Shown here piece by piece: positions 6,465 through 11,603 of a stretch of 11,603 nucleotides of DNA. Within the stretch, counting starts at the first letter, position 1. Each line of letters begins with the position of its first letter. Source of the stretch: CAYFVR01 sp964346545. Its GTDB lineage: Bacteria > Desulfobacterota > Desulfobacteria > Desulfobacterales > Desulfococcaceae. The translations under genes were made by a program, and so were the position numbers. The DNA lies in assembly GCA_964346545.1 (NCBI GenBank), contig CAYFVR010000151.1, forward strand, positions 1-11,603. The letters run 5' to 3'. The notes beneath the pieces were generated by a model. It did not search any database, was not told the origin of the DNA, and saw nothing but the letters and a program-made list of their open reading frames with translations.

Positions 6465-6491
6465 TTGCGGTTTGGGGGAAAGTGAGATAAT
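6465..6491 (+). promoter_or_regulatory. Possible sigma70-type promoter for the DUF3141 gene
   Basis: TTGCGG (6465-6470) could serve as a -35 and GATAAT (6486-6491) as a -10, but the spacer is only 15 nt. Both lie in the most AT-rich part of the divergent spacer. A start near 6498 would give a leader of about 180 nt. This is weak evidence and other nearby AT-rich hexamers are possible. Confidence 0.25.
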
Positions 6492-6541
6492 TACGGATTA
6501 TTAAATCGTTCCGCCTTGGACGATCGATCGGGCGGCGGGGC

Positions 6542-6576
6542 TCTCCCCCCCATGCAAAGGGGCTGGAGAATTTTTT
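6542..6576 (+). terminator. Terminator-like hairpin in the leader of the DUF3141 gene
   Basis: TCTCC (6542-6546) pairs with GGAGA (6565-6569) and CCCC (6548-6551) pairs with GGGG (6559-6562), around the loop ATGCAAA and with small internal bulges. One A and TTTTTT (6571-6576) follow. The element sits about 105 nt upstream of the ATG at 6682 on the coding strand, where it could act as an attenuator or end a short leader RNA. The internal bulges weaken it. Confidence 0.4.
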
Positions 6577-6681
6577 CGAACCGGAACGCCCCGTTTCACC
6601 GCGAAACCGCCAACTCGCCGAGGCGGAAACCGAAGCTTCGCAATCTATCAGACATCTTCGCTTTTGGAAAGGAACCCAACC

Positions 6682-8865
6682 ATGGAATCCGTCAACGATC
6701 TTCCGTTTCCCCATGCCTGGGCGGGCGTTCCCGCGCCGATCGCCCAGGCATGGGAATACATGCTGGACGCCGGACAACGAACGCTTCTTTTTTGGGACGT
6801 CATGCGGGAGCGGGGCAATGTCTACCAGGAACAGTCGCTGTCCCGTCAGCCGGTGCTGGTCTTCGAGCATCGAATCCTGATGGACGGTCGGGACCTGCCG
6901 CGGCCGACCAATTACAAGCTGGCGGAAATCGTTTCTCCGGACGCGACCCGGCTCAATCCCCGGAAACGGCCCATCGTCATCATCGACCCTCGCGCCGGCC
7001 ACGGCCCCGGCATCGGCGGCAGCAAGCGGGAGTCCAAAATCGGAATGGCGCTGGAGGCGGGCCATCCGGTCTATTTCATTTTGTTCGATCAACTTCCCGT
7101 TTCCGGCCAAACCGTCGCCGACGTGGAGGCGGCCGAGATCGCCTTCGTGAAGGAGGTGGTGCGGCGCCATCCCAAGGCCCCAAAACCCACCGTGATCGGC
7201 AATTGTCAGGCCGGATGGGCCCTCGTCATGCTGAGCGCCAACAACCCGGGCACCACCGGCCCCATCGTGCTGAACGGTTCCCCGCTTTCCTACTGGGCCG
7301 GCATCGCGGGGCGGGACACCATGCGCTACACCGGCGGACTGGTGGGCGGAGCCTGGGTCAACGCCTTTCTCAGCGACCTGGGCGGCGGCCTGTTCGACGG
7401 AGCCAATCTGGTGCTCAACTTCGAGCTGCTCAATTGGGGCAACACCTTTTGGGGCAAGCAGTACAACCTCTACGCGAAGGTGGACACGGAGCGGGAACGG
7501 TACCTTCAGTTCGAGCGCTGGTGGAACGACTATTTCCACATGACCAAGGAGGAGATCGTCTTCATCGTCAACAACCTCTTTATCGGCAACAAGCTGGAGG
7601 CGGGAGAGGTGCGGCTCAACGGCGACAAGACCCTCAACCTCAAGGACATCAAGGATCCCATCGTGGTTTTTTGCTCCGACGGGGACAATATCACCCCGCC
7701 CCAGCAGGCGCTGAACTGGATCATCCGGGTGTGGGAGAGCACCGGAGAGATCAAGCGACGGGAGCAGGTCATCGTCTACGTGCTGCACCCCAGCATCGGC
7801 CACCTGGGCATTTTCGTTTCGGGCAAGGTGGCCCTGCGGGAACACAAGGAGATCATCGGCAGCTACGACATGATCGAATATCTGCCGCCGGGTCTCTACG
7901 AAATGGTGATCGAGGACGATGAGGCGGTTCCCGGTCTTCCCGCGTCCTGTCAGGTGCGTTTCGAGGAGCGGCGGATCGAGGATATCCTGGCGCTGAACGA
8001 CAGCCTGGCCGAGGAGGAGGAAAACTTCCCCATGGTGGAGGCGGTCTCTCAGAAAAATCTGAAAATTTACGAAGATTATTTCAGCACTTTCGTGAAAATG
8101 ATGATTCCCCCGACGGTTTCGGAGACCGTCCGCCTTCTCCATCCCCTGCGCTGGACCCGGTACGCCTTTTCCGACCTGAATCCCTGGCTGACCCCGCTGA
8201 ACATCGCCTCCGGCCTGGTTCGTTCGGATCGCCGGCCGGTTGCGGCGGACAATGGCTATCGGAAAATCGAGGAGGCCGTCTCCCGGTGGATCACGGAATC
8301 TTTGGACGCGGCCAACGATCATCGGTCCCGGATCGGCGAAATGGTTTTCAAGGTGATCTACGACCGGTATTCTCCGTCCCACTACTTTTTTCCCGAGCTG
8401 CGCGGAAAGCGACCCGCCATCGAAGAGGTCGTCGCCGAACGGAAAGCCCGTCGGGAATTCAAGAAGTCGGATCGGGATCGATGGATGAAGGCGATGACCG
8501 AAGGAGGATTCACGGAAGGGCTGATCCGGATGTTTCTTTCGCTGGAGACGGAGGACGGGGTGATGGACCGGGCCAAATTCAATGAATTCCAGAAGCTGAC
8601 GGCCACCCATGAACGGCTTCGGGGGGTCGGCGTGCCGGAATACCGGAAAATTTCCCGGGAACAGGCCCGGATTCTTCAGACCGACCGGTACTGGGCCCTC
8701 AAGACCCTGGAACAACTTCTCCCCACGCCGGCGGATCGGGCCGAGGTGGTGACCATCTGCCGGGAATTTTTCAAGGACGAAGAAATCGTCGAGGAAACCC
8801 GAACGGTCATGGAAAGCCTATCGACGGCCTGCGAATGGGAGACGGAAGGCGATATCCCGAACTGA
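6682..8865 (+). CDS. DUF3141 family alpha/beta-hydrolase-fold protein, PHA-synthase-like
   Basis: This 727-residue protein starts at ATG 6682 with AAAGGA 9 nt upstream; an in-frame TTG at 6664 is less likely. It matches the DUF3141 family almost throughout its first 410 residues: WEYMLDAGQRTLLFWDVMRE (24-43), IDPRAGHGPGIGG (101-113), GNCQAGW (173-179), SPLSYWAG (200-207), QYNLYAKVDTE (260-270) and LPPGLYE (401-407). The fold is that of an alpha/beta hydrolase related to poly(3-hydroxyalkanoate) synthases. Cys175 in the G-x-C-x-G elbow is the likely nucleophile, Asp335 (CSDGDNITPP) and His374 (SIGHLGIF) completing a triad. Its substrate is unknown; acyl transfer or thioester/ester hydrolysis is the reasonable range. 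Residues 410-727 are helical and charged. No signal peptide is evident. No PHA biosynthesis genes (phaA/B/P) flank it, so a storage-polymer role is not supported by context. A strong terminator follows 20 nt after the stop. Confidence 0.9.
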   Translation: MESVNDLPFPHAWAGVPAPIAQAWEYMLDAGQRTLLFWDVMRERGNVYQEQSLSRQPVLVFEHRILMDGRDLPRPTNYKLAEIVSPDATRLNPRKRPIVIIDPRAGHGPGIGGSKRESKIGMALEAGHPVYFILFDQLPVSGQTVADVEAAEIAFVKEVVRRHPKAPKPTVIGNCQAGWALVMLSANNPGTTGPIVLNGSPLSYWAGIAGRDTMRYTGGLVGGAWVNAFLSDLGGGLFDGANLVLNFELLNWGNTFWGKQYNLYAKVDTERERYLQFERWWNDYFHMTKEEIVFIVNNLFIGNKLEAGEVRLNGDKTLNLKDIKDPIVVFCSDGDNITPPQQALNWIIRVWESTGEIKRREQVIVYVLHPSIGHLGIFVSGKVALREHKEIIGSYDMIEYLPPGLYEMVIEDDEAVPGLPASCQVRFEERRIEDILALNDSLAEEEENFPMVEAVSQKNLKIYEDYFSTFVKMMIPPTVSETVRLLHPLRWTRYAFSDLNPWLTPLNIASGLVRSDRRPVAADNGYRKIEEAVSRWITESLDAANDHRSRIGEMVFKVIYDRYSPSHYFFPELRGKRPAIEEVVAERKARREFKKSDRDRWMKAMTEGGFTEGLIRMFLSLETEDGVMDRAKFNEFQKLTATHERLRGVGVPEYRKISREQARILQTDRYWALKTLEQLLPTPADRAEVVTICREFFKDEEIVEETRTVMESLSTACEWETEGDIPN

Positions 8866-8884
8866 TCGTCTTCGTCGGTTTCTT

Positions 8885-8922
8885 CGGGGGAATCCGCCCG
8901 CCGGGCGGATTCCCCCGTTTTT
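8885..8922 (+). terminator. Intrinsic terminator of the DUF3141 gene
   Basis: A perfect 16-bp inverted repeat (8885-8900 with 8902-8917, core GGGGGAATCCGCCCG) is followed by TTTTT (8918-8922). It begins 20 nt after the stop codon at 8865. The inner pairs would open to give a small loop. On the minus strand no T-run follows, so it works for the plus strand. Confidence 0.88.
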
Positions 8923-8950
8923 AACGAATTTTCAACGGGACCCTTATACA
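8921..8950 (+). promoter_or_regulatory. Possible promoter of the structured RNA
   Basis: TTAACG (8921-8926) and TATACA (8945-8950) each match four of six consensus positions of a sigma70-type -35 and -10, with an 18-nt spacer. They lie directly after the terminator and just before the hairpin cluster, so transcription would start near 8957. Weak by sequence alone; the position makes it interesting. Confidence 0.35.
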
Positions 8951-8956
8951 CCCCTA

Positions 8957-9121
8957 ACATTGGGGCGGCATACTCTCCCCAACGGTCGGAAACGACCGTC
9001 TCCGAGCCTCCCCGCCGAGTCCCCCCCTCGGTTCCCCCGGTTCGGAGCGCATTGCCCGGAACGCCCCATCCCCCGCGGGCGTTTCCCCTCCCAGCGGCCC
9101 CATTCGGGGCCGCTTTTTTTT
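8957..9121 (+). ncRNA. Candidate structured small RNA, about 165 nt, family unknown
   Basis: Five consecutive hairpins fill this stretch. TTGGGG (8960-8965) pairs with CCCCAA (8977-8982). ACGGTCG (8982-8988), GAAA and CGACCGT (8993-8999) form a stem capped by a GNRA tetraloop. CTCCGA (9000-9005) and TCGGAG (9042-9047) enclose CCGAG/CTCGG (9015-9019 and 9027-9031). AACGCCC (9060-9066) pairs with GGGCGTT (9077-9083). The series ends in the terminator at 9093-9121. It begins after a separate strong terminator and a promoter-like sequence, so readthrough from the DUF3141 gene is not needed to explain it. I see no ORF with a ribosome binding site in it, and it does not resemble 6S, SRP, tmRNA or RNase P RNA. 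Existence as a transcript is inference. Confidence 0.5.
9093..9121 (+). terminator. Intrinsic terminator ending the candidate small RNA
   Basis: AGCGGCCCC (9093-9101), loop ATTC, and GGGGCCGCT (9106-9114) form a perfect 9-bp stem, followed by a run of eight T in total (9114-9121). The T-run is on the plus strand only; on the minus strand the run would precede the stem. Confidence 0.85.
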
Positions 9122-9189
9122 GCGCCTCTTCGCCAATCCCAATTCCGTTCCCTTGGAGATTCCAAATGGGCAATCGTGTCGGATTGACC

Positions 9190-9221
9190 AGGGGCGTATG
9201 CGATACGGCCTCCCCTTTTTT
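9190..9221 (+). terminator. Third plus-strand terminator-like hairpin
   Basis: AGGGGCGTAT (9190-9199) pairs with ATACG (9203-9207) and CCCCT (9212-9216), leaving GCCT bulged, and TTTTT follows (to 9221). A small hairpin (TTGGA/TCCAA, 9153-9165, extended by CCC/GGG) precedes it. It may be a back-up terminator preventing readthrough into the convergent gene that ends at 9244. The bulge makes it weaker than the other two. Confidence 0.4.
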
Positions 9222-9243
9222 CGCCAAATAAACGGCATTGGCG

Positions 9244-11586
9244 CTAATCCAGTGGCGCTGTTTCCGATTCCGGTTTCGGCGCGCGCTTCTCGGCGGGAGG
9301 CGAGGTCTCCGGGGATTCCGGTTCCGGCGTCGAATCCGTGGTCGGTTTTTTGTCCTTCGTGGGCGTCGGCGGTTCCGCCGGAGTGATTTCCACGGTTTCC
9401 GGGTTGGCCTTCCACCGCAGCGCCACGCTGGCCGGGCCGGTTTCGTTGGTTCGGGAAACGGCCCGGACCAGCAGGAGGTCTCCCGGGCGGACGGGCCCGA
9501 CCTTCGGCAGCGCCATCCGGGTTTCTCCCGTCACCGCGACGAGTCGGGCCGCCTCGGCGGCGGCCTTCATGTCCACCGCGTCTTCGGCGGCGATGGCGTA
9601 GACCGCGTATTGCCACACCCCCTCTCCCACGGGATCCCAGCGCAGGGTCGCCTCGCCGTCGGTCGCCCGCGCCAGGCGCAACCCCTTGGGCGCCGAAGGC
9701 TCGGTCGTTTCCAGCCAGGGCATGGCCGGGGGCAGGGCGGGGGTGGCGTAGATTCGGTTTTCCAGCATCTCCCGCAGGGCCTCGGTGCCGAGAATTTCGC
9801 CGGATTCCCCTCGGGCCCGATAGAGGGCGTTGCCCAGCACGTTGCGGTTGCGCAAATCCCGGTTCAGCACCACCTGTCGCAGAATCTCCCGGGGCGATTC
9901 CGGCTTTGTTCCGCCGTCCCGTCCCTCGCCCGGCCGCACGTAGTAGATGATCTGGCCGGGGTACAAATGTCGTCCCGATTCCGCCACCGCCTCCCCCCAC
10001 CAGTCCACCAGGCTTTCGTAGTCCGGCTGCTCGCCGATGGTCCAATAGAGCTGCGGCGCCAGATAGTCGATGGTCCGGGCCTCCAGCCATGCCAGGGCGT
10101 CGGTGTAGATGGCGTCGTAGGCGCTCATGCCTTTGGCGCCGTGGGGCACGCCCGCCCGCCAAATGCCGAAGGGGCTGATGCCGAAGCGGACGTGGGGCCG
10201 GATCGATTTGATGGCGGCGTTGATCCGTTCCACCAGCCGGTCCACGTTGCCCCGCCGCCAATCCCCCCGGGACCGTCCGCCGCCGTGCCGCCGGAAACTG
10301 GCCGCGTCCTCGTCCCTCGCCCCGGGAAAGCCGCTTTGCGGATAGGGATAGAAGGTGTCGTCGAAGTGGACGCCGTCCACGTCGTAGCGGCGCACCAGAT
10401 CGGTCACCACCTTTTCGGTGTATTCCAGCACTTCCGGCCGGCCGGGATCGAGCATCCGGTAACAGCGTCCGTTCCCCAGCCGGAACTGGAGCACCCAGTC
10501 CGGATGGCGGCGGGCCACGTGATCGGTCGTCTCCGGGGTCCCGGCCGCGCCGCAGGTGGCCTGCCGCCGGACCCGGAAGGGGTTTACCCAGGCGTGAAGT
10601 TCCATGCCCCGGCGGTGGGCCTCCTCCACGGCGAACGCCAGCGGGTCGTAGCCGGGATCGCCGCCGGGCTTGCCCGTGAGCAGGTCGGACCAGGGCTCCA
10701 GCGGCGAATCGTAGTAGGTGTCCCCGGCGACCCGGGCGTGGAAAAAGACGGCGTTGAAATGGAGCCGGTGAAAGGCTTCCAGCATTTCCACCAGGTCCCG
10801 CCGTTGGGCCTCGGGATCGGTTTCCCCTCCGGGCCAGTCGATAAAACTGATCCAGACCGCCCGAAACTCCCGCTCCGGATTGGCGGCCAGCTCCAGCGCG
10901 GTTTCCGCCCGGGTGACGTTGAAAACCACGTTGCGACGGCGGGCGTCGGCGTACAGCGCGTCGGTGATCCGGTCCAGCGCCTCCGCGCCGGGCACGGAAA
11001 ATTCCAGGGTCTGTCGGGCCAGATCGGCCGGCCCCAGCGGCGTGGGAGATTCCGGCGTCCGACGAATGGCCGGGGCCAAGGCGTTTTCCCGGATCACCTC
11101 GTCGATGCGGGGAAAAAACACCGGGGGCGCGGTGACGGTGATCCGGCAATCCAGGGCGGCGTCCAGCCCGGCCCGGGGCCGCAGGGTCACGGCCACGGTT
11201 GGCTCCGCCCGGGGAATTTTGATCCGGACGGTCTGATCGTGGTGGCCGGCGGCCCGGAACCGGAGCAGATGGCCGGTTTCCTGGGAGAAGCGGCGGATGT
11301 TCTGCTCCCGGTCCAGCACTTCCCGCTCCTCTCCCGATTCCCGGTATTGCTGCTTGGCGAGCCGGATTTCGCTTTGGGGATAGGAAAGGGTGACCCGCAC
11401 GGGCGTCTCCCCGGTGAATTCGCCGTCCACCCAAAGAAAGGCGGGCGGATCGCTGGTGACGGTCAGGTTCTGGGTTTCGGCGACGGTGATGATCCCTTCG
11501 TAGACCCAGTCCCGGTCCCAGTAGACCCGAGCGCAGCCGGCCGGGGCCATGAACAGGCAGAGGAGGAGAAGGAAAAAAGGTTTCAT
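9244..11586 (-). CDS. Exported PEGA / glycosyl-hydrolase-like (GHL10, YngK/DigH type) / Fn3-like protein
   Basis: This 780-residue protein starts at ATG 11586 with AAAAGGA about 8 nt upstream. The N-terminus is a signal peptide with a hydrophobic stretch (LLLLCLFM) and PAGC ending at Cys18. It could be a lipoprotein lipobox although Pro at -3 is unusual; Ala at +2 would favour the outer membrane. A PEGA-like domain follows (about 40-80: LTVTSDPPAFLWVDGEFTGE). Residues 239-550 form the glycosyl-hydrolase-like TIM barrel: EFRAVWISFIDW (240-251), HAWVNPFRV (331-339), DVDGVHFDD (402-410) carrying the likely catalytic acids Asp409/Asp410, and APQLYWTIG (510-518). An Fn3-like domain (about 630-727) and a Pro/Thr/Glu-rich tail (730-780) close it. 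E. coli DigH of this family cleaves peptide-free peptidoglycan glycans, so envelope glycan hydrolysis is the best inference, with another polysaccharide as the alternative. It is convergent with the structured RNA and has no clear intrinsic terminator of its own. Confidence 0.88.
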   Translation of the reverse strand: MKPFFLLLLCLFMAPAGCARVYWDRDWVYEGIITVAETQNLTVTSDPPAFLWVDGEFTGETPVRVTLSYPQSEIRLAKQQYRESGEEREVLDREQNIRRFSQETGHLLRFRAAGHHDQTVRIKIPRAEPTVAVTLRPRAGLDAALDCRITVTAPPVFFPRIDEVIRENALAPAIRRTPESPTPLGPADLARQTLEFSVPGAEALDRITDALYADARRRNVVFNVTRAETALELAANPEREFRAVWISFIDWPGGETDPEAQRRDLVEMLEAFHRLHFNAVFFHARVAGDTYYDSPLEPWSDLLTGKPGGDPGYDPLAFAVEEAHRRGMELHAWVNPFRVRRQATCGAAGTPETTDHVARRHPDWVLQFRLGNGRCYRMLDPGRPEVLEYTEKVVTDLVRRYDVDGVHFDDTFYPYPQSGFPGARDEDAASFRRHGGGRSRGDWRRGNVDRLVERINAAIKSIRPHVRFGISPFGIWRAGVPHGAKGMSAYDAIYTDALAWLEARTIDYLAPQLYWTIGEQPDYESLVDWWGEAVAESGRHLYPGQIIYYVRPGEGRDGGTKPESPREILRQVVLNRDLRNRNVLGNALYRARGESGEILGTEALREMLENRIYATPALPPAMPWLETTEPSAPKGLRLARATDGEATLRWDPVGEGVWQYAVYAIAAEDAVDMKAAAEAARLVAVTGETRMALPKVGPVRPGDLLLVRAVSRTNETGPASVALRWKANPETVEITPAEPPTPTKDKKPTTDSTPEPESPETSPPAEKRAPKPESETAPLD

Positions 11587-11603
11587 GGGAATATCCTTTT
11601 CAA

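Larger units (their letters stand above)
6294..6681. other. Divergent intergenic region between flavoprotein and DUF3141 genes
   Basis: This 388-bp spacer separates two genes reading outward, and I see no credible coding sequence in it. Its centre (about 6440-6510) is the most AT-rich stretch and probably holds promoters for both directions. Each side then has a hairpin followed by T-residues in the outgoing direction (annotated separately at 6335-6364 minus and 6542-6576 plus). Other small dyads are CGATCGATCG (6521-6530) and CGAAGCTTCG (6631-6640). The plus-strand leader would be roughly 180 nt and the minus-strand leader more than 150 nt, which leaves room for regulation. Confidence 0.5.

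Noticed and set aside
6316..6504. 62-codon plus-strand ORF in the divergent spacer
   Set aside because: There is no convincing ribosome binding site and no family resemblance, and it overlaps the probable promoter region and leader elements.
6334..8715. 793-codon open frame on the minus strand opposite the DUF3141 gene
   Set aside because: It is the antisense shadow of a GC-rich gene whose plus-strand product matches a known family throughout. The minus-strand product is His/Arg/Pro/Gly-rich with no family resemblance.
8957..9121. Known housekeeping RNA (6S, SRP, RNase P, tmRNA)
   Set aside because: None of the diagnostic conserved sequences is visible and the hairpin order does not fit those RNAs, so the family is left unassigned.
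8954..11434. Second long minus-strand frame overlapping the glycosidase gene
   Set aside because: It is the +1-type shadow of the 9244-11586 gene, rich in Arg/Gly/Pro, with no signal peptide or domain. It also runs through the structured RNA region.
1..11603. CRISPR array, tRNA or rRNA genes, insertion sequences, complete DISARM system
   Set aside because: I saw no regularly spaced direct repeats, no tRNA-like cloverleaf with a TTCRA arm, no rRNA sequence and no transposase. The SNF2 protein is not accompanied by the DISARM methylase, DrmA or DrmB.

Overview
The window is a GC-rich bacterial chromosome segment. It holds five full-length protein genes, a decayed accessory patch at the left edge, and two intergenic regions rich in RNA-type structure. 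The organism is most likely a Gram-negative (diderm) bacterium, because the last gene encodes a PEGA-bearing secreted or lipoprotein glycosidase with a lipobox-like signal peptide. The mix of a DUF3141 protein, a GSU2403-type nucleotidyltransferase and a divergent thioredoxin-reductase-like flavoprotein would suit a deltaproteobacterial (Desulfobacterota-like) lineage. That placement is a weak inference, since there is no rRNA or other marker.

Left edge (1-480): this stretch is visibly lower in GC than the rest. It contains the 3' end of a gene resembling an addiction-module antitoxin, a small protein of the kind encoded just ahead of minimal nucleotidyltransferases, and the beheaded start of such a nucleotidyltransferase. 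A perfect 14-bp inverted repeat (434-477) then covers the ribosome binding site of the next gene, an intact nucleotidyltransferase-fold protein of the GSU2403 / NTP_transf_8 type (482-1522). The patch reads as a toxin-antitoxin or defence-type accessory spot undergoing turnover. A palindromic intergenic repeat (about 1571-1620) separates it from the next block.

Middle (1620-6293, minus strand): a probable operon is transcribed right to left. It runs from a thioredoxin-reductase-like flavoprotein, across about 90 bp, to an SNF2/HepA-type helicase with a helical N-terminal domain and a long disordered linker, and then to a translationally coupled 358-residue partner with coiled coils and a C-terminal four-cysteine zinc ribbon. 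The partner looks like a RapA/HepA-style C-terminal module encoded as a separate protein. This helicase-partner pair is the best candidate here for an undescribed two-component system.

Divergent spacer (6294-6681): the AT-rich centre probably holds divergent promoters. Each outgoing leader carries a terminator-like hairpin with a T-run before its gene, so attenuation or short leader RNAs are possible on both sides.

Right part: a DUF3141 alpha/beta-hydrolase-fold protein with a PHA-synthase-like Cys nucleophile box (6682-8865, plus) is followed by a textbook terminator. After it comes a string of hairpins, including one with a GAAA tetraloop, ending in a second strong terminator at 9121. A weak promoter-like sequence precedes the string. 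Together these suggest an independent structured small RNA of about 165 nt. The convergent gene 9244-11586 (minus) encodes an exported PEGA / glycosyl-hydrolase-like (GHL10) / Fn3-like protein, probably acting on cell-wall or other envelope glycans.
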